Shown one piece after another: positions 25,997 to 37,170 of a DNA stretch of 64,000 nucleotides. Numbering within the stretch: position 1 is the first letter of the stretch; each line of letters opens with the position of its first letter. The notes under the pieces are model-generated. The model saw only the letters and a program-made list of their open reading frames with translations, ran no database searches and had not been told where the DNA came from. The translations under genes and the position numbers were made by a program. The stretch comes from Anoxybacteroides tepidamans (GTDB lineage Bacteria; Bacillota; Bacilli; Bacillales; Anoxybacillaceae), in assembly GCF_014201465.1 (NCBI RefSeq), contig NZ_JACHEP010000002.1, forward strand, positions 1-64,000, written 5' to 3'.

Positions 25997-27505
25997 TTAT
26001 TTCCCTCCTGTCGCCGCCATCATAATGTTTTCTTGTGTAGCCTCATCATGTGTCAATTGTTTCACGATCTGGCCTTCGCGCATGACGAGAATGCGATCGC
26101 TCATCCCTAATATTTCTGGAAGTTCTGAAGAAATCATCATAATCGCCACTCCTTCTTCAGCGAGCTTGTTCATTAAATGATAAATCTCGTACTTCGCGCC
26201 AACGTCAATGCCGCGCGTCGGCTCATCTAAAATTAAAATTTTCGGCTTGGCCATAAGCCATTTTGCTAACACGACTTTTTGCTGGTTTCCGCCTGATAGC
26301 GTGCCGACCGGCGTTTCTAACGAAGCGGTTTTTGTTTTTAGTTCATCGACGTATTTTTGGCTCCATTTTAATTCTTCATTTTGGTTGATGACTTTGAGTT
26401 TGCTGATTGCTTCTAAACTAGCGAGAGTCGTATTCGTTTTCACATCCATTCCGAGCACTAATCCAAGACGTTTTCGGTCTTCTGTCACAAGGGCAATTCC
26501 AGCACGAATCGCATCTTGCACGGAACGAATGTGCACTTGTGTTCCTTCGATCCATACTTCCCCTTCCGCTTTTCCTTCATAAGCGCCAAATAAGCTCATC
26601 GCGAATTCCGTCCGTCCTGCTCCCATCAACCCAGCGATGCCGACAATTTCCCCTTTTCGTACGGTCAAGTTAATGTTTTGGTTGACTTTCATCGGCTTAT
26701 CTTTATGCCAAACCGAATAGTTTTTCACCTCTAACACGACTTCTTGCGGTGTCCGCTTGACATATGGATAACGCTCCGTTAATTCACGGCCGACCATCAA
26801 CGATACGACTTGGTCCTCATTCGTTTCCGCGCGCGACAATGTCGCAATTGATTTTCCGTCGCGCAAAACGGTAATCGAATCAGCAAGCCGAAATACTTCC
26901 GGCATTTTATGAGAAATGTAAATGCAGGCAACTCCTTGCTTGCGCAGCAGCTCTAAAATGCCCATTAAAATTTCGACTTCACTTTCCGTTAACGCTGCAG
27001 TCGGCTCATCTAAAATTAAAATTTGTGCCTGCTTGGCGAGCGCTTTCGCAATTTCAACGAGCTGTTGCTGCCCGATGCCTAATGAATGAATTTTCGTTTG
27101 CGGAGAAATGTTTAAGCCGACTTTTTCCAGCCATTTTGCTGCTTCATAATACAACTCATCCCATTGAATCACACCAAATTTTTTCGGTTCGCGGCCGAGA
27201 AAAATGTTTTCGCCGACCGTCATTTCTTTCACAAGGGCGAGCTCTTGATGAATGATCGCGATCCCTGCTTTTTCCGCATCGACAATATTGCGAAACATAA
27301 CCGGTTGTCCATCGATGCGAATTTCTCCTGAATACGTTCCGGCTGGATAAAGTCCGCTCAACACTTTCATTAACGTCGACTTACCCGCACCGTTTTCACC
27401 GCACAGAGCGTGAATTTCTCCTTTTTTCACTTTGAAACTGACACGGTCGAGCGCTTTTACACCGGGAAATTCTTTTGTAATTTCGATCATTTCTAACGCA
27501 TACAT
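25997..27505 (-). CDS. xylG: Xylose-type ABC transporter ATP-binding protein
   Basis: A 502-residue protein with two tandem nucleotide-binding domains. The first has Walker A GENGAGKST and Walker B-type ILILDEPTAAL; the second has the signature LSGGNQQKVVLAKWL and ILDEPTRGIDVG. LYPAGTYSGEIRIDG in the first domain is typical of the XylG/MmsA subgroup. ATG at 27505 with GGGAG is preferred; GTG at 27514 is possible. It lies between xylF and xylH on one transcript. Confidence 0.9.
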   Translation of the reverse strand: MYALEMIEITKEFPGVKALDRVSFKVKKGEIHALCGENGAGKSTLMKVLSGLYPAGTYSGEIRIDGQPVMFRNIVDAEKAGIAIIHQELALVKEMTVGENIFLGREPKKFGVIQWDELYYEAAKWLEKVGLNISPQTKIHSLGIGQQQLVEIAKALAKQAQILILDEPTAALTESEVEILMGILELLRKQGVACIYISHKMPEVFRLADSITVLRDGKSIATLSRAETNEDQVVSLMVGRELTERYPYVKRTPQEVVLEVKNYSVWHKDKPMKVNQNINLTVRKGEIVGIAGLMGAGRTEFAMSLFGAYEGKAEGEVWIEGTQVHIRSVQDAIRAGIALVTEDRKRLGLVLGMDVKTNTTLASLEAISKLKVINQNEELKWSQKYVDELKTKTASLETPVGTLSGGNQQKVVLAKWLMAKPKILILDEPTRGIDVGAKYEIYHLMNKLAEEGVAIMMISSELPEILGMSDRILVMREGQIVKQLTHDEATQENIMMAATGGK

Positions 27506-27543
27506 TCGTTTCACTCCCGTTGTATAAATCTCCTTGAAAACAA

Positions 27544-27568
27544 GGGTCTGGCTATATCAGCCAGCCCC
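27544..27568 (-). terminator. Intercistronic hairpin between xylF and xylG
   Basis: GGGTCTGGCT (27544-27553) pairs with AGCCAGCCCC (27559-27568) with one mismatch, followed on the minus strand by TTGTTTTC. It may lower read-through so that the binding protein outnumbers the transporter. Confidence 0.5.
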
Positions 27569-27577
27569 TCGTCCCGT

Positions 27578-28660
27578 TTACTGCTTTGGCCATTGATCTT
27601 TCGGTACGTTTTTATAAACTTCTTCTAATTTTTGGTACCCGTCTTTAATGACTGTATCTAAAATGTTGTCTTTTGTAACGGCAATTGGATCAAGCAACAC
27701 AGAAGGAACATCGATTTTGCCGTTCGATACCGTTTGGTTTGTTTCGATTTTTTCGCCTTTTGCAAGCGCAACTGCCATTTCTGCCGCTTTTGTCGCAATC
27801 GCTTTAATCGGTTTGTAAACGGTCATCGTTTGCGTGCCTTCGACAATACGCTGAAGCGCTGCAAGTTCTGCGTCTTGACCAGAAACAGGCACTTTTCCAG
27901 CTAACCCTTGTGCCGCAAGCGCTTGAATGACACCGCCTGCTGTTCCGTCGTTCGCTGCCACAACCGCTTGAATGTTGTTGTTGTTAGCTGTTAGGGCGTT
28001 TTCCATGTTTTTCAACGCTTCTTCTGGTTTCCAGTCTTTTGAGAATTGATCGTATACGATTTTAATGTCGCCTTTTTGTTCAAGCGGTTTTAATACGTTC
28101 ATCGCTCCTTGGCGGAACAAATGGGCGTTGTTGTCTGTATCCGCACCGCCGATGTATACGTAATTTCCTTTTGGTGCTTTTTCCACAATCGCTTTTGCTT
28201 GCATTTCACCGACGCGCACGTTATCAAACGATACATAGTAGTCAACTTCTGCGTTTTTAATCAAGCGGTCATAAGAAATGACTTTAATGCCTTCTTTATG
28301 CGCTTTTTCAACAATCGCAGCCGATGCTTCTGCGTTATGCGGTACGACAACAAGGACGTCCACACCTTCTGAAATAAGCTGCTCTGCTTGGCTTAACTGC
28401 GCCGCATCATCGCCGTTTGCCGCAAGCGTTTTCACTTCTGCGCCAAGTTCTTTCACTTTTGCTTCAAATAACTCCTTGTCGCGCTGCCAACGTTCTTCTT
28501 TCAATGTGTCCATCGAAAAACCGATCACAATTTTATCGTCTTTTTTCTTCTCTGGTTTGCTGGCAGTGTCATTGCCTGAAGAAACAACGCCACATGCCGT
28601 TAATGCCGACGCGAGTACAAACGTCGCAATCCCTTTTGCTACATTTCTCGACCACTTCAC
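27578..28660 (-). CDS. xylF: Xylose-type ABC transporter substrate-binding lipoprotein
   Basis: A 360-residue extracellular binding protein. The signal peptide ends in lipobox ALTAC, with C23 to be lipidated. The mature part is a two-lobed sugar-binding fold with typical XylF/ChvE segments (IVIGFSMDTLKEERWQRD, VISYDRLI, YVSFDNVRVGEMQA, AANDGTAGGVIQAL, SGQDAE). The GTG start at 28660 follows GGGGG. First gene of xylFGH; two cre-like sites lie upstream, and the XylFII-LytS-YesN genes are next to it. Confidence 0.9.
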   Translation of the reverse strand: MKWSRNVAKGIATFVLASALTACGVVSSGNDTASKPEKKKDDKIVIGFSMDTLKEERWQRDKELFEAKVKELGAEVKTLAANGDDAAQLSQAEQLISEGVDVLVVVPHNAEASAAIVEKAHKEGIKVISYDRLIKNAEVDYYVSFDNVRVGEMQAKAIVEKAPKGNYVYIGGADTDNNAHLFRQGAMNVLKPLEQKGDIKIVYDQFSKDWKPEEALKNMENALTANNNNIQAVVAANDGTAGGVIQALAAQGLAGKVPVSGQDAELAALQRIVEGTQTMTVYKPIKAIATKAAEMAVALAKGEKIETNQTVSNGKIDVPSVLLDPIAVTKDNILDTVIKDGYQKLEEVYKNVPKDQWPKQ

Positions 28661-28718
28661 TACAATATTCCCCCTTCAATCAAATCTCGTATTGACAAGT
28701 TCAGCATAACACGAAAAG

Positions 28719-28732
28719 AGAAAGCGTTTTCT
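28719..28732. promoter_or_regulatory. cre-like site upstream of xylF, proximal
   Basis: AGAAAGCGTTTTCT matches the cre consensus at all but the first position and lies about 60 bp before the xylF start. Confidence 0.6.
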
Positions 28733-28770
28733 TTTAACATTCTTCACTTCTTTGTCACACACCTGCACAA

Positions 28771-28784
28771 ATAAAGCGCTTTCA
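28771..28784. promoter_or_regulatory. cre-like site upstream of xylF, distal
   Basis: ATAAAGCGCTTTCA has the same core as the site at acoA (4799-4812). Two cre sites here suggest strong catabolite repression. Confidence 0.5.
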
Positions 28785-28803
28785 TTTCTGGAAATAAAAA
28801 ATC

Positions 28804-28841
28804 GATAGCACTTTTTTGTTCTAGAACAAAAAAGTGCTATC
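28804..28841. terminator. 38-bp perfect palindrome, bidirectional terminator
   Basis: Two 19-bp arms pair exactly (GATAGCACTTTTTTGTTC and its complement around a central TA). Each arm holds a six-T or six-A run, so either strand gives a hairpin ending in U's. It lies past the yesN stop and stops read-through into xylF. Confidence 0.65.
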
Positions 28842-28919
28842 AGCACAGTGACGGTTACAACAGACGCGTTTATTCGAAACGGTCGGAAGCGTGCAATTTG
28901 GCAAAGCTTTGTTGGAACG

Positions 28920-30161
28920 TCATGATCGTTCGCTTAATTGTTGCCGATATTCTTTCGGCGTCATATTCGTCCATTTTTTAAAGACGCGGCTGAAATAGTT
29001 TGGATCTTTATATCCGACAGCATAGCAAATTTCTTTCACGTTTAGCCGCTCATCGCGAAGCAGTTCTTTCGCTTTTTCAATGCGCAATTGGGTGACATAG
29101 TCGATAAAGGTTTGCCCGGTTTGCTTTTTAAATAGTTTGCTAAAGTAATGCGGCGTCAAATGGACTGACTCCGCTACTTCTTCTAACGAAAGATCACGGT
29201 AGTAGTTTTCTTGCAAAAACGCTTCGACTTGCTCGATCATCGATTGTCGCTTTTCGATGGCAAGCGGACTAATTTGTTCAGCATCTGCGGTTAACGGAAC
29301 GTCACGAATGTGCTGCACACGGCTAAATGATGGCAAATAGTAAAGCGCCAACGCCGCTTCTTTGTATGATTGTTTTAAACCATCAATGCCGCATTGAATC
29401 GTGCCGATGCCGATTTTGATTCGCGTCTGCAACGTTTTTTCAAATTGTTTCACTAGTTTTTGCGCAAGCGGAATTGTTTTTTCATCCGCTTCATCATCGG
29501 TTTGGAAAAAGAGGGCAAAATGATGGTCCATGAGCGGGCTGCATAAACAATCGCCAATTCCTTTCGCATAATCTCTCATTTGCTCGAGCGACTCTCTCTG
29601 CTTAGGCAGCGCTTCCAATTGAACGGCAAGGGCAAAGCCTTTGTCGATGTCCATTGGAATGATTTGCTTCACATCAAGATCATCGATTCGTTCCATCAAA
29701 AACAATGTAAATGTCGCTTCGCTCAGCGTATAAAGCTGCGCCAGCTTTTCACGCGTTTCAAGTTCCGTTTCGCGCAGCTTTTTTTCCGCTGCGATTTCAG
29801 CTGTCAATTTTTCAAGCACCGCAACAATTTGTTCTTTTTTTACAGGTTTCAATAAATATTCGTCCACCCCTAACGAAATCGCTTCTTTCGCATACGTGAA
29901 ATAATCGTAAGCCGTTAAGATGACGATTTTCATCGCCGCATACGTTTTGCGAATTTCCGCGATCGCTTCAAGCCCGTGAATACCTGGCATTTTAATATCC
30001 ATAAACACGATGTCCGGCTGATGTGCTTCGACTTGCTGGATGGCGCTGCGTCCGTGTTCGGCATGAAAAATCACAAATTGATTCGGAAGCATTCGCTCGA
30101 TCATAAGCTGCAATCCTTCCCTCTCTAGCGGTTCATCGTCCGCAATGAGTAACTTATACAT
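28920..30161 (-). CDS. yesN: YesN-type AraC response regulator
   Basis: A 413-residue two-component regulator. The receiver domain (about 1-120) has the phosphoacceptor D55 in VFMDIKMPG and the conserved lysine in LLKPVKKEQ. The C-terminal AraC domain (about 310-410) carries two helix-turn-helix units (LSLEEVAESVHLTPHYFSKL and VKEICYAVGYKDPNYFSRVF). It overlaps lytS by 8 nt. By analogy with the clostridial XylFII-LytS/YesN system it should activate xylFGH. Confidence 0.88.
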   Translation of the reverse strand: MYKLLIADDEPLEREGLQLMIERMLPNQFVIFHAEHGRSAIQQVEAHQPDIVFMDIKMPGIHGLEAIAEIRKTYAAMKIVILTAYDYFTYAKEAISLGVDEYLLKPVKKEQIVAVLEKLTAEIAAEKKLRETELETREKLAQLYTLSEATFTLFLMERIDDLDVKQIIPMDIDKGFALAVQLEALPKQRESLEQMRDYAKGIGDCLCSPLMDHHFALFFQTDDEADEKTIPLAQKLVKQFEKTLQTRIKIGIGTIQCGIDGLKQSYKEAALALYYLPSFSRVQHIRDVPLTADAEQISPLAIEKRQSMIEQVEAFLQENYYRDLSLEEVAESVHLTPHYFSKLFKKQTGQTFIDYVTQLRIEKAKELLRDERLNVKEICYAVGYKDPNYFSRVFKKWTNMTPKEYRQQLSERS

Positions 30162-31590
30162 CCGCTTGTCCCCCTTCCCGTCTTGGCAACGTTAAAATAA
30201 TCGTCGTTCCTTCATTTGGTGCGCTATAAATTTTCACTAGCTTTTCAACCCCATAAAACAGCTGGAGTCTGCGCAAAACATTGGCCATTCCAAGCCCCGT
30301 CGAATGGCCTTTTTTTGAAAATGGATAGGACGATGATTGTAAAATCGCTTGGCGAACATCTTCTTCCATGCCGACACCGTTATCGGCGATCGTAATGCGG
30401 ACGTGATTTTTTTTCGGGCGAATCGATAGTTGAATAATCGCCCCTTCTTCCATTCCTTCAATGCCGTGAACAAACGCGTTTTCTAAAAGCGGCTGAAGCG
30501 TTAAACAAGGGATCACTTGATTAAGACACGTTTCATCAATATCGAGCTGAAACGTAATGCGGTCGCGAAAGCGTGCTTTTTGAATCGAAAAATATTCTTT
30601 GGTGTGCTCCACTTCATCACGCAGCGTGACCGGTTCATCAAGTTTGCGTAGATTGTAACGCAACAAATTCGAAGTCGAGACCGTCAGCTCGCTCGTTCGC
30701 TCCGCCCCTTCGATGTAAGCAAGCTTCGAAATGACGTTTAACGTATTAAATAAAAAGTGCGGGTTAATTTGGCTTTGTAACGCCTTTAACTCTAATTCTC
30801 GCATAAGTTTTTCTTTCTCTAATATTTCCATATTTTTTAAAATTAAAATGCGCAAATTTTCCATCATTTGCTGAAATGTTTTGCCGAGAAGGCTGATTTC
30901 ATCATTCCCATCCATTTGCGGAATATGCGCATCAAGGTCGCCGGCCGATATTTTTTTCGCCGCATGGACAAGCCGGTGAATCGGAATGACGATCGTGCGC
31001 GACAGCCAAATTGCAAAGACGATGCTTAATACTGTTGTTAGCACGAATAGAGTCGCACCCAATTGGTTCATTCGTCCGATGTTGATAATCATTTGTTTAT
31101 ACACTGGCTGATACGCACTAAGCTCTAAATCGACGAGCGTTTGGCTATCTTCACGAATAAAGCTAGAGATTTTTTCGATTTCATTATACTGGTCCGCATA
31201 ATCGGCAAACTGTTTATTGATCAGCTTTTGCACGATCGACCGTTCTAAATCGAGAAATTCGTCTATCATATTTTTATAATTTTCTAATGTCAAAGCATCA
31301 TTTCCTTCTAAACGGCGGGAAATAAGCGTTCTTTGCAGCTGCTCAAGCTGCTTTTGGTGTTCAAGAAGCAAGCGATAGCTTTTTTCGTCTTGATGAATTA
31401 AATAGCTGCTTAAAAAGCGCAAGTTTTCTTGCGTTTCAATGGAAAGCTGCTTGTACAAAAAAATGCGCTGCATCATGACGTCATAGCTTTCTTGCACTTT
31501 TTTACCGCTTTGAAAAATAAAAAACGCAATTAAATTCAAAAGCAATACGAGCAGAGGGATGAAGATAAATAATTTCGTACGGATTTTCAT
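30154..31590 (-). CDS. lytS: LytS/YesM-type sensor histidine kinase
   Basis: A 478-residue membrane kinase. Two membrane helices (about 7-27 and 178-198) bracket an extracytoplasmic region of about 150 residues, followed by HAMP (about 199-250). The His_kinase segment has phosphoacceptor H278 in QSQINPHFLFNTLN, and the HATPase domain has ADNGVGM and GLGMANVLRRL. It overlaps yesN by 8 nt and the sensor-protein gene by 4 nt. It probably receives its signal from the neighbouring XylFII-like protein. Confidence 0.88.
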   Translation of the reverse strand: MKIRTKLFIFIPLLVLLLNLIAFFIFQSGKKVQESYDVMMQRIFLYKQLSIETQENLRFLSSYLIHQDEKSYRLLLEHQKQLEQLQRTLISRRLEGNDALTLENYKNMIDEFLDLERSIVQKLINKQFADYADQYNEIEKISSFIREDSQTLVDLELSAYQPVYKQMIINIGRMNQLGATLFVLTTVLSIVFAIWLSRTIVIPIHRLVHAAKKISAGDLDAHIPQMDGNDEISLLGKTFQQMMENLRILILKNMEILEKEKLMRELELKALQSQINPHFLFNTLNVISKLAYIEGAERTSELTVSTSNLLRYNLRKLDEPVTLRDEVEHTKEYFSIQKARFRDRITFQLDIDETCLNQVIPCLTLQPLLENAFVHGIEGMEEGAIIQLSIRPKKNHVRITIADNGVGMEEDVRQAILQSSSYPFSKKGHSTGLGMANVLRRLQLFYGVEKLVKIYSAPNEGTTIILTLPRREGGQADV

Positions 31591-32573
31591 TTGACTCCCT
31601 CCAGCTCGACATTCGTTTTGTCCACAATCTCGGTCGCTGTAAAATGTTCCTTCTCAATTTGTTTCCCAGATAAATGCTCAACCATTAATTTGACAGCGGA
31701 AAAACCCATATCGTACGGCTTTTGAATAACAGTAGCGACAATTTTTCCTTGTTCGATCGCCTGCAATGTTTCTTTGACATCGTCGAAACCGAAAATTTGT
31801 ACATCGCTCCGGTCCAAGTTTTTCGTCGCCATTAAAATGCCGATCGCATCTAAGGCGCTTGTGCCGACCATGACAGAAATGTCAGGATATGTGCGCAACA
31901 TTTTTTCTGCCTGAATAGATGCTTGGATACGAGAAATATTCGAAGCAGCAACAGCAACGACGGTTAATGACGGATGCTGAGAAATAATCGATTGAAATCC
32001 TTGCAGGCGTAGCTGCTGGTTTTCCGACGTGTCGCTGCCAATAATGACGCCGATTTTCTTTTTGCCTGCGACGCGGGAAGCGACCGCTTTTCCGAGCAGT
32101 TGCCCCGCCTCAAAATTGTTCGTGCCGACATACGCAAGGCGGCGGCTCATCGGCGCATCAGTATCAATCGTAATGACAGGAATATTGCGGCCGATTGCTT
32201 TATTAATGAGCGGCGTGAACCGCGCATCGTTTAAACTTTGGACGATAATGCCATCAACGCGGGAAGCGATCGCTTTTTCGAGCAATTTCATTTGTTCATC
32301 CATACTTGTCCTGAGCGGTCCGATGTATTCGACATTCACGCGATAATGTTTCGCTGCTTCTTTTGCTCCCTGCTCCACTTTGCGCCAATACGGGTTGTCA
32401 AACTCTTGAGAAATTAAGACAAAATGCGGCAACGGTTTGGCCAGCTGCGTGGTTTGCTGCAACTGTTCGACGGTTTGTTCGATTTTTTTCGTTGTAATAA
32501 CGAAATGAAAGAGAACATAAAGAAACAGAAAGAATAAAAGAATTAAACTGATTGTCCACCGTTTGTTCGTCAT
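31587..32573 (-). CDS. XylFII-like membrane-anchored sugar-sensing protein
   Basis: About 328 residues: an N-terminal hydrophobic anchor (about 7-27) then a periplasmic-binding-protein fold (HFVLISQEFDNPYWRKVEQG, VDGIIVQSLNDARF, VITIDTDAP, YVGTNNFEAGQLLG). Unlike xylF there is no lipobox, so it should be tethered near the kinase. This matches XylFII, which senses xylose with LytS. ATG at 32573 is chosen; a GTG at 32582 is also in frame. The stop overlaps the lytS start (ATGA). Confidence 0.8.
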   Translation of the reverse strand: MTNKRWTISLILLFFLFLYVLFHFVITTKKIEQTVEQLQQTTQLAKPLPHFVLISQEFDNPYWRKVEQGAKEAAKHYRVNVEYIGPLRTSMDEQMKLLEKAIASRVDGIIVQSLNDARFTPLINKAIGRNIPVITIDTDAPMSRRLAYVGTNNFEAGQLLGKAVASRVAGKKKIGVIIGSDTSENQQLRLQGFQSIISQHPSLTVVAVAASNISRIQASIQAEKMLRTYPDISVMVGTSALDAIGILMATKNLDRSDVQIFGFDDVKETLQAIEQGKIVATVIQKPYDMGFSAVKLMVEHLSGKQIEKEHFTATEIVDKTNVELEGVK

Positions 32574-32590
32574 ATTTTTCACCCAATTTT

Positions 32591-32619
32591 ACTATAATTC
32601 GTTTTGGAAACGGTTACAA
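32591..32619 (-). promoter_or_regulatory. Promoter of the xylFII-lytS-yesN operon with cre-like site
   Basis: Minus strand TTGTAA (32614-32619) and TATAGT (32591-32596) are 17 nt apart. TGGAAACGGTTACA (32605-32618) overlaps it and matches cre at 12 of 14 positions. Confidence 0.55.
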
Positions 32620-32710
32620 CAAAAAAATAAAACTGACCGAAATAGCTATTGTTACACGATAAACTTGCGGACCGTTCATCGAAAACGGTGCTTAACGGTT
32701 GTGCTGAGGC

Positions 32711-32960
32711 CGTTAACTCTTCCGTTGAAACTTTAACATTTTTCTTTTTTATGGAGTACTCGTTATTTTTCGACTGTCGGGCGACCGAACAACACCGCTC
32801 CCAGACAAATTTATTTGTCTGGGAGGCGGCTCGTTGTTCGGTTCTCTGTCACGCTAAAGCGTGACGCAGGCAAGCCAAAGGCTTGCCTCCGACAGTCGAA
32901 AAAATGGAGAGCTTGCTTCTCCGGCAACCATAAGTTAAACCTTCCAGTTGTATTTATATA
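32711..32960. repeat. Structured 250-bp repeat, family A copy 3
   Basis: The best-folded copy. P1 is 15 perfect pairs (32766-32780 with 32889-32903); P2 ACCGAACAAC (32784-32793) with 32833-32842; P3 CCGCTCCCAGACAAAT (32795-32810) with 32813-32829, one bulge; P4 GTCACGC (32848-32854) with 32859-32865; P5 AGGCAAGCC (32868-32876) with 32880-32888. Its left end has decayed. It lies between the divergent xylFII and GGDEF-EAL genes. Confidence 0.8.
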
Positions 32961-33066
32961 CAAAAATATATCCTAATTCCCAACAAATTTTGCATAATAC
33001 ATGGTAATATAGTAGTAGCATCATGTTGGCAATGAACATATTTTCATAGATTGGGGTTGCTCGTTC

Positions 33067-35625
33067 ATGCATATGCATCCATCGGAATCGCTATATCTTC
33101 CTTTTTATTTTTTCATGCCTGCGATGCAGTTTATTTTAGATGAACATGGCTATATATTAGATGTCAACGAATTTGCCGCGCGCTATTTAGGGTACCGACG
33201 AGAGGAATTGATCGGTCAATCTGCACTTATTGTTGTTCATCCGAATGATCGAAAACGAGTAATGAAACAGCTAAAGAACCTTTTTCACTGCCAATCGGAT
33301 GACATTCACTCGATGGAGTTTAAAAAAGTGAAAAAAAGCGGTGAAACGGTGTATGTGCAAGAAAATATGTATCGTACGACAACTGAAGAAGGACAAACGA
33401 TTTTTCTTGTTTCATGCCACAACATTTCCTCGGAAAAAAAGACTAAGCAGCTATTAGCAGGGCAAAAAAAAGTGTTAGAACTCATCGCTAAAGAAATGTC
33501 GCTTTCCGATATATTAAATGAAATCGCTCGCACAGCAGAAGGCATCCGGCCAAATATTTTTTGTTCGATTTTGCTGCTAAACGACGAAACGAATCGGCTT
33601 TACTACGTCGCTGCACCGAGTTTGCCGAAAGAATATATTGAAACGATTAACGGATGTGAAATCGGGCCGAACGTTGGCTCTTGTGGGACAGCAGCGTTCC
33701 GTCAAGAACTTGTCGTCGTTTCTGATATTGAAACAAGCCCGCTATGGCTACATTATAAGGAAGCAGCACTAGCACATGGATTACGCGCATGCTGGTCCGT
33801 TCCGATTTTTTCATCAACCAAAAAAGTATTAGGAACGTTCGTCGTTTATCATCGTGAGCCGTGCGAACCACAAGAAAAAGATATTGAAATCATTTATACA
33901 TTCTCCTCTCTAGCAGGTCTTGCTGTTGAGCAGGCGCGCATGAAAGAAGAGTTGCAAGAAAGCCGTCAGCACTATCAATCACTGTTTGAATATAACCAAG
34001 ATGCTGTTTTTTCGCTTCATTTAGACGGAACATTTTTTGCCGTTAACCGAGCAGCTGCGCAAATCACAGGCTATCCACGTCACGAACTGTTAAAGATGAC
34101 GTTACATGATTTAGTCGTGCAAGATGATTTACCGAAAACGCTTGAAGCGCTGGCAAATACAGCAGAAGGATATTCCCGCCATGTTGATTTTCGCATTCGT
34201 CATAAAAAGGGAAATATTTTATATTTCAATACCACACCTGTTCCTATTTTTGTGAACAAAAACATTATTGGCATATCGATCATCGCCAAAGATGTAACTG
34301 AGCGAGTCGAACGGGACAAGCGGATTCAACAGCTCGCTTATTACGACCCATTGACAGGTTTGCCGAATCGACGTTTATTTTATAAAACAGTATCGAAAGC
34401 GATTTCAGAAGCAAAACAAAATGGAAAGTTCGTTGCCATTTTATATATGGATATTGATCGGTTTAAATATGTGAATGATTCGCTCGGCCATAGCATCGGC
34501 GACCGCGTGTTGCAAAAGATTTCGTCGCTTATTCAGGAGCGAATCGCTCATAAAGGAACAGTCGCCCGAATGAGCGGTGATGAGTTTACCGTCATTTTGC
34601 CAAATCTTGATTACCACTATCAAGCGATGGATGTGGCTAAAGATATTTTGCGCACATTTCAGGAACCGATTCGAATTGATAATTTTGAGTTATTTCTTAC
34701 TTCAAGTATTGGCATTGCTTTTTATCCACACCATAGCAATGACGTCGATACGTTAGTGCAATATGCGGATATGGCGATGTATGAGGTCAAACGAAAAGGA
34801 AAAAACGATTATTACGTGTACCAAGACGATATTTTAAAACAAAAATTGCCGAATCTCATGTTGTTAGGAGATTTGCATAAGTCGATTCAAAAAAACGAGC
34901 TATCAATTGTTTATCAACCGATCATTGAGGTGAAAACAAAAGAAATTCGTGCGATGGAAACGCTAATTCGTTGGCATCATCCCATTCACGGTACCGTCCC
35001 GCCAAGTCAATTTATTTCACTGGCTGAAGAAACAGGGTTTATCGTATCCATTGGGGAGTGGGTCATTCGCCAAGCCTGCGAACAACACCAAAAATGGAGA
35101 AAAATAGGACTTCCGCCAATCCGAATCGCGGTTAACATTTCTGTGAAAGAACTGCAAGACCCATATTTCTCTAAAAGAATCGAAAACATTTTAACGGAAA
35201 AACGCATGGCTCCTCAATATTTAGAGTTGGAAATTACGGAAAGTATGATGATATATAATGAAGCGACAATTTTAAATAATTTGTTGCGGGTGAAAGAAAT
35301 CGGTGTGCGGCTTTCGATTGATGATTTCGGAACCGGTTATTCATCGCTCGCCTACTTAAAGCGGCTCGATGTCGATACTGTCAAAATTGATCGATCATTT
35401 ATTGCTGACTGTCCACATTCTTATTATGGAAGCGTGATTACGAATACGATTATTTCATTGGCGCATCATCTTGGAATGAACGTTATTGCGGAAGGTGTTG
35501 AGCATCGCGAACAGCTTCGCTATTTAGAAGAGAAAGGGTGTCAAGAAGCTCAAGGTTACTTATTTAGCGTACCGCTTCACGCGGCAGAAGCAACGCGCTT
35601 GTTGTCAACCGGAATCCGCCATCTT

Positions 35626-35631
<6 letters not shown>
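33067..35631 (+). CDS. PAS-GAF-PAS-GGDEF-EAL cyclic-di-GMP protein
   Basis: An 854-residue cytosolic signalling protein. The order is PAS (about 15-125), GAF (about 140-290), PAS (about 305-420), GGDEF (about 425-590) and EAL (about 605-850). The GGDEF signature is SGDEF (503-507), which some active cyclases have. The EAL signature is ETL (631-633), while later catalytic regions are kept (NIS, EITES, DDFGTGYSS from 752, AEGVE). It could make and/or break cyclic-di-GMP or act as a sensor; sequence alone does not decide. The ATG follows a weak GGGG. Monocistronic, divergent from xylFII with a family A repeat between. Confidence 0.88.

Positions 35632-37170
<1,539 letters not shown>

Noticed and set aside
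17451-32960. Family A repeats as a CRISPR array or simple terminators
   Set aside because: There are only three copies kilobases apart with no spacer pattern, and the neighbouring genes have their own terminators.
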